Below are positions 1-11,364 of a stretch of 64,000 bases of DNA, piece by piece. Location: contig OZ316896.1 in the NCBI GenBank assembly GCA_973895155.1, forward strand, positions 16,182,001 through 16,246,000, written 5' to 3'. The DNA comes from Marsupella aquatica. Its lineage: Eukaryota; Marchantiophyta. The position numbers were made by a program, and so were the translations under genes. Numbering within the stretch: position 1 is the stretch's first letter; each line of letters opens with the position of its first letter. Below the pieces are notes generated by a model. The model made no database searches, was not told the origin of the DNA, and saw only the letters and a list, made by a program, of their open reading frames with translations.

Positions 1-1150
1 GAAGTAGGATTTTGCACGCTTCTCCATTGATGCCTTAAAAATTAGAAAAAGAGACTTCACTGAGGGCATTAAGGTACAAATAACCACCAAGGCCCAGTCC
101 ACCAGAGTCAAGATAGAAGGCATTCTTCTCCATGAATCACGTAGGGCTCTACGAAATAAAATGCATCAAGGCTCAGTCCACCAGAGTTTAGATAGAATGC
201 TTTCCTATAAATACCCTGAAAACTGCAACCAGAAAAATCACAAGTTTAATGCCCAGTCCCTCCCAGTCGGCATAGATGGAGGAAAATGACAAAGGAAGAC
301 AAAAATATAGGTTGAAAAAGGCAGCAATGACGTCTCATGCAAACACTGTACCCCCGTCGTCAAGAGACAACACAAACAGTGAAAGTAGAATCATGTCGTC
401 AGAATGCAATCGAATCCTATCAATTTTGAAGTTGCCCTAACAAGCAGGTTGGATGTACCTTACTACAGAACCTTATCCAATTTATTCTAAGGCCCAGTGA
501 GGGGCGCCGATTCCAGACGAAATGGGGAGGGGGTGTCGAATTTAAATCCTAGAGCGGTCCAGGTGACTGAATTTGAATGTGGGAATGAAAATACCAGAGC
601 CGTTTCTACTGTAGATCAGTACCTATCTTTCGTAATTCTCGAGACCTACAGGAAGCCTTGCAGATGCCAATCTATGATTGTTATATATGACCCATCCGTC
701 TGGAAATCTTCGCAATCAAATATTTTGAGATACACACAATCTGTTCCAAACCTCAGCCTCCAGAATGATGTCCCTACCGAAAGGCAAAGGAATCTTATTG
801 CTTGAGATCAATGTCTCTCCTTGTGATCCTAAATCTTGAGGTTGATGAGTTGTTTAGGAAGACACGAAGCACATATCGACCTGAGCTCCAAACAATCATG
901 AGCTGATTCTCTCCGCTGGTCAAACTGTTACGAAATCATTCTTCATGACATCATTCTCTGTTCCAGCTGTCCATATTGCCAGTCCTAAGGTTGAGATTGA
1001 GAAGCCAAAGCTCTGGAGAGTGGAGATTAAAGGTTTTCTGACAATTTTTTAATTAAGATCATGTCATTCTCCCATCTGTAGTGGTTATCTTGGAATCAGT
1101 CTCCACGAGATAGTTCTACTACTCATTCAAAAGCTGCACTCCTGTCCACA
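1..1150. other. intergenic, no recognisable gene
   Basis: No protein family, RNA gene or clear repeat is seen. The only open frame of note (497-805, + strand, about 100 codons) has no recognisable motif and no convincing splice partners. Confidence 0.6.
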
Positions 1151-1153
1151 CAC

Positions 1154-2866
1154 ATTCTAGGTATTTTAATAGACCCCCAAACAAGAGTTCCTTGCTTATT
1201 CAATAGACTCCCAAACAAGAGTTTCCTGGTTGATCAACCCCCCCAAGTCCATTTGTTACCCAATCGGCTTTGTGACACTTTCTTAAGGATAGTTCCTGTG
1301 AGGAGCACTACTGGGAGACTTTACCACAGTAAACCCTAATTTTCTATGATACAAGCCCGTGGCCCCGCCCGTGGTAAGCTGTAACTGTGTTGAGATAGCA
1401 GTGCGCCCACAATCAGCGTGTCATAAGTATGGCACCAGAATGCTAAGTATGGCACCAGATGCAGTCGTGGGTACTTTTGTGTTTAAAGACAGAACTAGTA
1501 TGGTCTTCAGTAGTTTAGGGGTTAGGTCTTCAGTAGTCTGTCCAATTTGGAATTGAGGATCTTATTTAGCCAGGAAGCAATAACTTTGTTAAGGAAAGTT
1601 TGCTGGCTGGGAAGCACTCCACTTCTGTGGTTATTTTTTAATACAATTAGGCTATCTGCCGAGTACATGTGCTTTGTGTGACAGATTAGTCTCCCACAAT
1701 CACTTCAAATAGTTTGCATAAGCAACTTTGGTATGATATTGTATATTGAAATCAGATAATTTAGAGAGCTGTAGTCTACATAGATGGGTTGATAATGTGG
1801 AAGGTACTGAGGACTGACCACTTTGGTGTTACAAATCCCTAGAGCAGAATGTGCAAGGAAAAGACATTGGTGTGCACATTTATGTGGATTGATGTTTATT
1901 GGTATGGAATGCAAATGGTATTCTAACAACTGGATAAAGAATTTGATCTCACTCTTTGCCAAATTGACCCTGGCATTAAGCATTGGCAATTGCTGTATTT
2001 TCAGTGGACAAACTTGGAAAGTAGGAACAAACCAACTTTGGATGGCCCTACCTCAAACTAACTCTAAGCTAGGGGGTCCACTAACTAATTGTGAAGACAA
2101 AGGCCCATGTTTTGGATTGCTTATATAAATATTAAATTTTACAAAGGCACTTCAATAGTCACAAGCAAACAACTTGGGCATATGCAAAACCATTCTCCGC
2201 TTTTCCTCACATTCAATGAACCTTGTTTGCACACTGATATTGTCCTCTCCGACAACTGAAATCCCTAAGTCACAACACTATAATGCCACCCAGATAGCAT
2301 GTGAAGGCTGACCAAAAGACACTCAGCCTCCCAATAACCTCCACTATGACATATTCCCCCAAACCTTATGACTGACAAAAGTTGTTGTGACAAAATGTGA
2401 AGCAATGAATATGATCTGGATTGCATTTTGTGAGGAGAATTTAAGTAAGAACATTTGAAGACATTACACATATTGTCTTCACATAATTTCTGAGATCCTC
2501 GATAGCGGCAGTCTCAGCCAGCCCTAAACCAAGTGGTTGACTGTTTGGTCAAGTTGCTTGCACCCATGGAAGCGGTCATGTAGACTGCAATCACAATACA
2601 CTCAGGGTTATGCCATGAATTGGGTTCACATTCTCATATGTCATAGTATACGGTTAATGCCCCATACAAGGAAATTTCACCAAAAACTATTAGAGGCACA
2701 GTTTGGTGGCTTAGTTCATGTCAAAAAGCTTTCTGGGTACATAAAACACCTGTGAAATGTCTTCTTTCTCAGCAATTTTGGCGAAGGGGTTGATTGGGTA
2801 ACAAGCGGACTTGGGGGGTTGATCAAGCAAGAAACTATTGTTTGGGGGTGTATTAAGTATATACCT
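1154..2866. repeat. long inverted-repeat (foldback-like) structure
   Basis: The left arm (about 1154-1262) and right arm (about 2776-2866) are imperfect reverse complements. They share the blocks ACCCCCAAACAA, TTGATCAACCCCCC, AAGTCC and TTGTTACCCAATC in the same order. The left arm also contains a short internal duplication of its ACCCCCAAACAAGAG block. The 1.5 kb between the arms has no recognisable gene. This layout fits a non-autonomous terminal-inverted-repeat element or a foldback element. I could not define outer ends or a target-site duplication, so the class is open. Confidence 0.55.
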
Positions 2867-3059
2867 CCACACATTCATCTATAGATTCACTAATTGAATG
2901 GTAGATTCTCGGGTAGATTAATGCGGGATTAATGTTGAGACTTGGGAGGTTTGGCAAGGTAACTCCAACCCTGTGGTGTGGAAATAAATAATATCAACTC
3001 GGGTAGTGGGGAGGTATGTATGGTCGACTTGCATGGGAGGGCATAACAACTCGCCAGAG

Positions 3060-3450
3060 GGAACCAGGTCTGTCATGGAACCTGGCTCCCGCCACTGGGA
3101 GTGGGAGTGTCCAACCCCCACCCAAAACTTTTTCCAAGGAGATCCAAAAATTCCTGACTTTGATTTTACGGACTGCTGCGACATTGCACAAATATGTTCA
3201 ACAGGGGAGGCATGAAAATTAATGCAAATGTCATCCCAAACGAGATCCCAAACTGGCTGATTCTACCATGGAACATTGGCCCCGCCATTGGGAGTGGGAG
3301 TGGGAGTGTCCAAACCCCCCACCCCAATGATTTTTTATGGAATCCAAAAATTCCCGACTTTGACTCATGGGATGCTTGAATATGACATTGCAAGAATATG
3401 TCCGACAACATGGAAGAGTGAAATGCAAATGCCATCCCAAATGGCTGATT
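3060..3450. repeat. imperfect direct duplication, unit about 200 bp
   Basis: Two diverged copies lie head to tail (about 3060-3240 and 3260-3450). Both carry CACTGGGAGTGGGAGTGTCC or close variants (CATTGG in the second), then GATCCAAAAATTCC or GGAATCCAAAAATTCC, GACTTTGA, GACATTGCA and AATGCAAATG. Open frames here are by-products of the duplication. Confidence 0.6.
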
Positions 3451-5540
3451 CACCAACTCAGAAGGATGCAACCCACTACCCGTGTCTGCCTGCCCAAGTG
3501 TTGTGATCAATGGGAAATTCCTTGAATGGGGTCTCCCAGAAGGTAAGTAAATAATTACTTTTTGGCCTGAAAACGTGACCAGTGCCTTGGGTCTCGCAAA
3601 TCTTTTGATATATTTGTAAGGCTCTCTATCCCAACAAAGGATTACCCCAAGTCTTTACAAACACTAATCTATGAGATTTCTCTGCAAATTGATTGCATTG
3701 TAATGGCCCATACTACTGAATGGTTGTAGATTGTCCCCAGCTGCGGTACAACAAATCTTCCACCATCCGGCTGTTCCTGAATGCGCATCCAGGTTGCTTA
3801 TCTTTAAAATGAAGTGTCCATTTCAAATCTAGGGTCCACAACAGCCACAGATTAGGGCTTTCAAAAGGGAGTACATGGAGATTTTTTGGACTGCTTCAAC
3901 TTTGTTTTGTTGCTTTTCCACTTAGCATTCCGGTTGCTAGTTACTGTGGCGGGTTTTTGTCTGGGCTTGTATTGTTTCTTTGTCTGCTGCTTTATGGTGA
4001 TGTAGTAGTGGTGGGCTGAATGAGTGTTGCCATTTTTACTACAACATCAGGTGAGTATCTTCTCCATGGAATGCTGGTAATATTGGACACATCTGAAGCT
4101 TCTACTTCATTTGATCATTTTTGGCAGAGCTTCCAAAGTAGAGTTAGTGAGCTGTGTAATGGGCAGCTATTTTGCACAGTTTGGAGGGCACTTCAGTAGG
4201 CCCTACATGCATGGGCTGAATAGTCTTGACTCCTATTCCTTTTGAAGGGCCTTTTGATGATGCCTGAAGTCATTTCGATATACCATTTTATTTATTATAT
4301 CCGATTCGGAAGTCATTTTTTCATTTCCTTGGGCAGTTTCTCTTAACAAGAATTGGTTCGTTTGGATTCTGGCCTATGATGGTATGTTTACTTATTTTGC
4401 CGATTGGATTTGTATATGAATGGAAAAAGGGCGCTTTAGATTGGGAGTAACTCTTCATTCGTGAAAGCAAATGGAGTGGAAAGAAAAAAATATAAGCCTG
4501 CAGGCCTGAAGCTCTCATTAGAGCTCTCATCACTCTCTTTCTCCCTCTCCTGGCACTTTGTTGGTCCAAAGGGCACAAAACTTGTCGGGTATCTATCGTG
4601 TGTGGATTCCAGCCAAAAAGGAATTTTGGCTCTTCTGTGCCCCCGACCCGCTTGGCGGTTTAATTAATCCTCCGGATTGGAATTCCTAAATGTTTGTCTG
4701 TATTGTCCCTCTGAATTTGACACCCTTGCACTAGTTATCCTGATAGTTATCTGCACACCCTTTGTGATTCAGTCTACAACTTTGAATTCCTAACCTGTCC
4801 CAAACTACTCAATATTCCTAATGTGTCCCCCAAACAAAATTAATTATAAACCTGCCCCCCCCCCCCCCATTTTGAATGTATTTGGGTGTTAACTCATAAG
4901 GGTTCCTGCTGCAATATGGCAAGTTGTTACTGGCTAGCCTGAACCCCCCTCTGTGCCCCTTCCCTGCTGCATTTTCCTGAGTAAAAGGGAGGGCCAGTGT
5001 CGGGATGTTTTGAGGGGAGTGGAGCTAAAGACAACTTGTTTTCACCCCTCGAAGACCTGTGACTGTGCCCTGCCACAGGGAAGGCCAAGGGGGTTGAGGC
5101 TTGCCAGTAGCAACTTGTCACATGGCAATGGGAACCCCTGTACATGCAAGTTAATACTAACCCAAATATTCTGTTACTTTGTGTCCGCCAATATTTTGCA
5201 TTCGGGTTGCATTACTAGTGATCAATCCATTCTTTACTTCAATCATTCAGATATGTCCCTCTGCCATCATAATGGCCTGATGCATTTGAGTCATAGTTGC
5301 TTTGCATTTCTCATGCAGCACCAAAATCTCTATAGTTACTTGCTAATTTGATGGTGCAATTTATCTTAATTTCCAGCACTAAATGCTCTCTTTCGTGTTC
5401 TCTCCATTGTTCAGCTTTGGGTTGTTGGCATATGCTATGACTCTAAGCTCAAGCACCAACCGGCAAGAAGGCATGCTTGAATGGAAAGGAGATACTCCCC
5501 CATGCTACTTTGTTGTTGCGTAGTGGTTCGAGTGTCATAA
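3451..5540. other. intergenic, no recognisable gene
   Basis: Unique-looking sequence with a homopolymer run of C near 4854-4868. Short open frames at 4461-4667 and 4953-5351 show no motif and no splice partners. Confidence 0.55.
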
Positions 5541-5550
5541 GTGGCAGACA

Positions 5551-5845
5551 TTAACTCTTAGGTCTATAATTACTATGTAACCACAGTAAATCTAATCATA
5601 GTCAGGTGCATGGTTAAGGTTAAATGTGCAATTACTATCACTAACAAGACTTAGTTATTTAGTGAGTGAAATTTTGGTTCATTGTTACAAGACAAGTTGA
5701 GAGATAGGAATAGCTTAGTCTGGGGAGACTCAATGTGATCTACAAACTTATATAAGAATTCATTAAAGTTTTCTTGTGTGTGGACATAACCTTTTGTCAG
5801 GTGAACTACATATCTCCTATGTATCCTACTTATTTGTTCGTCAAA
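5551..5845 (+). repeat. decayed Copia LTR relic
   Basis: Collinear but diverged similarity to the 343-bp LTR of the Copia element at 23289-31838. Matching stretches in order: ACTCTTAGGTCTA, a TTAAGGTTAA-like block, CTTAGTTA versus CTTGGTTA, TTCATTGTTAC, AGTTGAGAGATAG, GTGGACATAACC and GGTGAACTACATATCTC. No internal retroelement domains flank it, so it is probably a solo or truncated LTR. Confidence 0.55.
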
Positions 5846-6149
5846 CATAGCTCCTATGTCAACTACTTCCGTGTTTGTTAAATGTTGCATATATGCATGT
5901 TGTCTTATAAGTAACTATTGTGTACTGAACAACATTCCTGCAAACAAAGACTCTTGTGTTTTCTAATTTGTTTAAGGAACAGAACATTGAAGATGTTAGG
6001 TTATGCCTCTAATATAACCTATATACTTCCATAGTACTAGCTAGATTTCAGTAGACTATGATAACACTAGTTTGAGTTCCAGGTTCCCATAGACCATGGG
6101 AAAGGGTATATCCAAGAGGAAGACAAACTTGTACTCATACTTGAAGGTT

Positions 6150-6186
<37 letters not shown>

Positions 6187-6335
6187 ACATTGGCTATGGC
6201 AGGTGTAATTATTTTGCATTACTGAATTTCTCGTATGACCGTGGACGTAACCTAGACAAGGTGAATCACATACTTTCATTGTCGGAGTCTATGGATGAAT
6301 GTTCACACATGTTGATATTGTCTTGTTCGGTCTAG
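6150..6335 (+). repeat. second LTR tail relic with (GA)n microsatellite
   Basis: A GA dinucleotide run (about 6153-6185) is followed by CCGTGGACGTAACC, AGGTGAATCACATAC and GTCGGAGTCTATGG. These resemble the 3' part of the Copia LTR in this window (CCGTGGACGTAGCC, AGGTGAACCACGTATC). Only the 3' part of an LTR is recognisable. Confidence 0.45.
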
Positions 6336-8896
6336 ATCATAACCCAACACAAGAGCCTAGCAACTAGCAAACACACTCATGGCTATGCTCCATTCCATCA
6401 TACACATGTGAAGCTATAGTAAGGTTTAGGGTTTAGTGTACTGAGTGGAGTGTCCAAGGACTACCATCATCCAAGTTCCTAGACAGACATGAATCCTTTC
6501 AGTGCACCCTGCTTCTCTTGACAAATGGGGCTATGGGTCCCCTAAACAATTTCTATGTGTTTGAGAGATTGGTCCTGTGTTGACAAGTGGGCTGTTAATA
6601 GATTAAACAGAAATGTGTGTTTAGGAGATTGGATGCCATAGCTATGCCAGAGGACCTTGTAGCACACAATTGCAGTACCCCTGCTAACAAAATTCTTTGA
6701 GCAATTGAATAAGAACGATGGAGCTTTTGTACCAAGCATAAGGGTCTCGAGTCTACAGTCCACTGAATCTTCTTTTGAGCAAGTGACAAAGAACTATGGA
6801 GCTTTGTACCCAAGCCAGACCCTACTCCACATTCCACTGAATCCTAAGTCCAAAGTAAGAAGCCAGAATCCAATACTCAAGTAAGGATGAGCCAATTTTT
6901 TGCATGAGGACTAGTCCTATATTAAGCAGGTTGGCATTTTGTGAGTTGGCATTTTGTGAGTTTTGGCCATGGAAAGCGCAGGCGCAATTAACAATCCCAG
7001 AACCTACAAGAGACCTAAAGAATGTGGCAAGTTACTTTCTAATCTCCGCAAATATGAATAATTCCAATCTACTACAATATTCCAATGTTGATATCAACAT
7101 TGTGCAATGTGGCAAGCCACGGTTTGAAAGCACTACTCTCTAACCTCCATATGATCCAATTTTTGCCATCGACAATGTTTCCATAGCCAAGATCGTCAAC
7201 TACCCATGATTGTAGGGACTGTGATTGGAGATAGTTGGTGAATCTAAAAATGGAGGAAAGGAGAATTTCACTGGATTGATCTGAAGGATTTCTGCAGGAA
7301 TTTAACCAGGTCCGTGATCAAATCAGAAAGGGCTGAACTGAATTATTGTACACTGCTGGCCTGTCAATGTGGAAAGCCACGGATTTGAGGCCTTCCTTTC
7401 TGCACCTCGCACAGTAAAACTGATGTACAATTAGTTGTAGCGCAGCTCCAAGAGCTCCGTTTTCGAGGCAGACACAGGCGAGGCCCCAGGCCAACATCGC
7501 CTGAAAGGACGCAAGCTCGAAACGCCGCAACTCTGAAAGGCGCAGCTGTTCAAAGATTTCGAAATATTCGATATGGTTTTCACGTCACCTGGGCTCAAAT
7601 CTTGAAATTTGGGCTGACATTTCTGATGTATTAACATCGAACGGTTTTTTTTTTTGTTTTGGTTTTTTGGAACCAATCCCAAATGAGCTTAGAGGAAAAT
7701 ACTGCCATCCCCTGAAAAAACGTAGGGCCACAGGACAGAAAGCTCGTTATGCATGCATTGTATTGTTCAGCCTTCAGGAGGTAACAGGACTTGATTTTTC
7801 AAAAGTGCGTAGATGTGTTGGGAATAGCAAATTACTGTAATCGCCTCACTGCTAGATACCTGTACGCAACATATTCCCGTCTCAAGCTCCCTACTTAGTG
7901 TCACGGAACGACATGGCACAGAGAGAGAAACATGAACCTACAGACGGAGCTCAGTAGGGATAGCAACCAGAAAACACTGTGTTTTCGTTCGTCGATCAAT
8001 CCTGGATAGTTCCACAAGCTCAGCATTGTGTTCAAAAAGTGAAGGTTTGGCATCAGTGACTAGCAAATGTTCATTCAAACAGAAGAATCTGTTTGTGGTT
8101 GGTTACTTTCTTGGATATAGCTTGGAGCCCTGCCCCGATTAGTTACCATATATCTACTATATACTATATCAAATGGAAAATGCCGAGCCTTCAACGAATT
8201 ATTTGACAATTCTGGCGCATGGTATCATCTTCCTCTGATTACCCTCATATGCTTTTGGATGCTAGTAACTACGTCAATTCTACTGCCGCATCCTCTTTGA
8301 TTATTAGAATCATGACGCCTTCCCGCCAACAATTTTCATCAGCCCAACATGGTTTTCCTGACGAAACCGAAAATCTGACTCCGAGTTATCCATCTAGCTG
8401 ATCGAAAATTTCTCTGCCCTGATTTTGATGGATGCATACACAACTCTTTCCATGAAATCTTGATTAAAGAAGGTTTTAAGGGAGCCATATTCCCTATGCG
8501 CCTAATCCCAAATCTACTTAATGTAGATCATCCAATTAAACCCTAAACGTTCATTTCCATCTAAAAAGTGCATGAATTGTACTTTATTCCATTATTATTT
8601 TTGGATATAAGATAACATTAACTTAGGAATCTACCAAAGTTTAACTCTTAGATCTGAATCGTACGTCAGATTTAAGTTGGTTCGTCCTTCGCAAAAGTTT
8701 TAATTTTGAATGGGAATAAGCATTTCGAGAGTCATGATCACTTTGGCAGTCCTCTCATTCAGACCAATCGCTGATAATTATTCGAACCAAACAGTCGTCA
8801 ACTCTTAGTACCAGGATATAATCTAGCTCGAGCGCAAATTTTGACTTAGGTTGCTGATTTCATGCAGGAGGCTGGGCAACCACAGTACATGATCGC
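6336..8896. other. intergenic, no recognisable gene
   Basis: No gene recognised. The minus-strand open frames at 6542-6837 and 7318-7682 have no motif. The last few hundred bases form the upstream region of the orphan gene that starts at 8977. Confidence 0.55.
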
Positions 8897-8904
8897 TTAT
8901 ATAG
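8897..8904 (+). promoter_or_regulatory. possible TATA box of the orphan gene
   Basis: TTATATAG lies about 73 bases upstream of the ATG at 8977. That spacing would give a short 5' leader. Assigned on sequence and position only. Confidence 0.35.
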
Positions 8905-8976
8905 CAGTTTTCAAAATCGCTCTGCCCCTCTAGTTCCATCACTGGAATTCCAAATTTCATAGCAGTACAACTAGAG

Positions 8977-11364
8977 ATGGCGGCTTGTACCCAAAGGTTG
9001 ACGTCCCCGTGTAGCAAAAACAACGAGGCAGCAGATCCAAACTCAAAGCCCGCGCAATGCTCGCCATGTTGCGTCAAAGGCCCAAAGCTTCCAAAGAAGA
9101 ATTCGACGTCACTTCTATCACCAAATCATTACCAGGTGCCGAAAAAAAAGATAAGTTCGTGCTGCAGACGAAAAACGGAGGAGGTAGAATACCTACATTA
9201 CTCTGGGGACCAACTGGATGACGTCTTTGCAAACCCACCTAAGAAAAAGGGTTCCTGCTGTTCCTCAGGCAAGCAAACTCCAAAGAAAAGACGTCTATGT
9301 GCCTCCCGTTGTTCTTCAGGCGTGCAAACATCGCCAAAAGTATCAAATCAAATTTGTCAAAAACCCTACGTCAGAACCCCTTCAACAAGTTTTCCAGGAC
9401 CCCACTGTCATGGCGGGCAGTCGCCCTTAAGCCAAACGCACAAAAAAAATTCAGTAAATTTTTCTCCAATACCCACCCAATCCCTAGCAGCCAGCCACAA
9501 AACACCAATTCTAGGCCAGTCTCCCACATCCCAAAGACGAAGAAAAGGTCCAGTATATTTCTCACAGCCTGGAGCTTCTCCAAAACCCACGTCCCAACCC
9601 CTCACTAGTTCACCCAAATCACCATCCAATGGCCAGCAACCGTCCAAAAAGGCAAATTCAAGGTGTTCATCCCGGCCAGAATCGCCATCAAAAGAGCTAG
9701 CTAGTTGCCCAAAATCCTGCTGCCAATTCCCTCCCTCGGCCCAACCTCCAAAACATTTCCACCTATATCGACCTGTATCTTGGCCTGCAGAAATCCCAAC
9801 GGACTCAACCTGGAGGGATCTGACCTCGAGTGATTACGATCGCATAGATGGCCAGCCACCCTCTACACCACCGTCAACATCAGCAAGGCCATCCTCTGAC
9901 TGCTTCGCCCAAAACCCACCCATCCCACGCCTCACTGCTGATGCTTGGACCTCGGCAACTTCCCCGATCATGCCAACTTCGGCGGCACCAGACCCTCAAC
10001 AACGTAAGTCAATCTTGAAACAATACCCAAGCACGGTGGCCTCGACCACGGTAGCATCCGCGACACCAGACCCCGAACAACTTCACACAATCCTGAAAGT
10101 ATACCCAACCCAAAATGCGGGGCCCTCGGTCATGGTGGCATCCCCAACACTAGACCCTGAACAACTTCAGTCAATCCTGAAAGTATACCCACGCCAAAAT
10201 GCGGGGCCCTCGGTCATGGTGGCATCCCCAACACCAGACCCTGAACAACGTCAGTCAATTCTGAAAGTGTGCCCAGGCCAATATGCGGGGTCGATGGTGG
10301 CATCCCCGACACCGGACCCTGAACAACGTAAGTCAATCCTGCAACTCAGCCCAACCAAAAGGGCAGACGCCTCGACCTCGATAGCATCCCCGACACAGAC
10401 CCTGCCACCAGTGTATCACAAATCACAGACGATTCAGATGTGTAGCCCAACATTAGTTGTAAATTCCTCAGGCTCCACCAGGTCATGCTCAAGTTCGTCC
10501 AGCCGAGACAACTCGCCCTCAAGATTATCAAGTTCATGCTTTTTTTTTGCTCGATCTCCAAAACGCTCACGCCCAAGCCTAGCCACGTTAGATAGGAGCC
10601 CTCAGAAGTCGAAGTCTCTCCGCATCTCTGCCCCATCAGCAGAAGTATTACATCGCTCAACCTCAGCTTCATCAGAACTAGTCCCGAGAAATTGTCCCCA
10701 ACATGCTCAGCAGGGCTCAAGATCGCGATCCGATGCAATGCCGCCACACTACGGTAAATTGCCCCTAAGACCACAAAGTGACCCTATCCCATCTACACAT
10801 TACGAGCAGTCAGCCACTTCGAGCTATGATTCTCGAGCCCAAACAAGATCAAGGACAGGCCTACAAGATACTCCACATGATCTCGAAGTCTCCAGTCTGA
10901 AAGACCTGACAACAACAGTTCAACAGAGTGAATCGCCCTCGAGACCACCGGCTAGTTCGTGGTTTAGGAAGCCCAGTTGCGCTGGACCATGGACAGCAAG
11001 AAACTTTTGGGCTCGCCTGTGGAATAAATCTACAAGCCTAACTTCAGCTGGATGCCGCTTACAGGACCTGGCATCTTTACTCAGTCCCATTCTCTCGGCA
11101 TCGAAGGGTCCTGCGAATCCACAATATATCAAGGACCAGCGGTGGATTGAATGCAGTGATACCCGAGCGTTCTTCATCTTTGGAGTCAATGTGGTCATTG
11201 TAATTTTTCTCACCTATTTTGTGGATCTACTGCACGATGGGAAACAAAAAGTAGAGGCTGTCAAGGCAGCTGATCACAGTGATAACTCAAGGTGTTGCCA
11301 TCACCAACAGCCACCTTCTCAGTATCGAGGCTATCCTGTGTACAATGTAGACATCATCAAGTAG
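8977..11364 (+). CDS. orphan Ser/Pro/Cys-rich protein with tandem repeats and C-terminal membrane anchor
   Basis: A single uninterrupted frame of 795 codons, the longest in the window, which is unlikely by chance at this base composition. I do not recognise a family. The N-terminal third is basic and has repeated Lys-rich/Cys-pair motifs (PKKKISSCCRRK, PKKKGSCCSSGK, PKSCCQF). Residues about 332-470 hold five tandem repeats of roughly 30-35 residues built on PDPEQ-(R/L)-(Q/K/H)-S/T-IL-K followed by a (V)YP-like turn. The middle is rich in Ser, Pro and Arg-Ser pairs, as in disordered or heavily phosphorylated proteins. Near the C-terminus a hydrophobic stretch (about residues 730-748, FFIFGVNVVIVIFLTYF) is followed by a charged 47-residue tail, suggesting a single-span anchor. 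The start at 8977 is the first ATG of the frame and follows a TATA-like site. No signal peptide is evident. Lineage-specific protein is the safest description; function unknown. Confidence 0.7.
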   Translation: MAACTQRLTSPCSKNNEAADPNSKPAQCSPCCVKGPKLPKKNSTSLLSPNHYQVPKKKISSCCRRKTEEVEYLHYSGDQLDDVFANPPKKKGSCCSSGKQTPKKRRLCASRCSSGVQTSPKVSNQICQKPYVRTPSTSFPGPHCHGGQSPLSQTHKKNSVNFSPIPTQSLAASHKTPILGQSPTSQRRRKGPVYFSQPGASPKPTSQPLTSSPKSPSNGQQPSKKANSRCSSRPESPSKELASCPKSCCQFPPSAQPPKHFHLYRPVSWPAEIPTDSTWRDLTSSDYDRIDGQPPSTPPSTSARPSSDCFAQNPPIPRLTADAWTSATSPIMPTSAAPDPQQRKSILKQYPSTVASTTVASATPDPEQLHTILKVYPTQNAGPSVMVASPTLDPEQLQSILKVYPRQNAGPSVMVASPTPDPEQRQSILKVCPGQYAGSMVASPTPDPEQRKSILQLSPTKRADASTSIASPTQTLPPVYHKSQTIQMCSPTLVVNSSGSTRSCSSSSSRDNSPSRLSSSCFFFARSPKRSRPSLATLDRSPQKSKSLRISAPSAEVLHRSTSASSELVPRNCPQHAQQGSRSRSDAMPPHYGKLPLRPQSDPIPSTHYEQSATSSYDSRAQTRSRTGLQDTPHDLEVSSLKDLTTTVQQSESPSRPPASSWFRKPSCAGPWTARNFWARLWNKSTSLTSAGCRLQDLASLLSPILSASKGPANPQYIKDQRWIECSDTRAFFIFGVNVVIVIFLTYFVDLLHDGKQKVEAVKAADHSDNSRCCHHQQPPSQYRGYPVYNVDIIK
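9970..10390 (+). repeat. in-frame tandem repeat array inside the orphan gene
   Basis: About five units, roughly 90-105 bases each, encode the PDPEQ...SIL repeat. Neighbouring units share long identical blocks such as ATGCGGGGCCCTCGGTCATG and GACCCTGAACAAC, while outer units are more diverged. This is the pattern of recent expansion by unequal exchange. Unit lengths are multiples of three, so the frame is kept. Confidence 0.75.
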
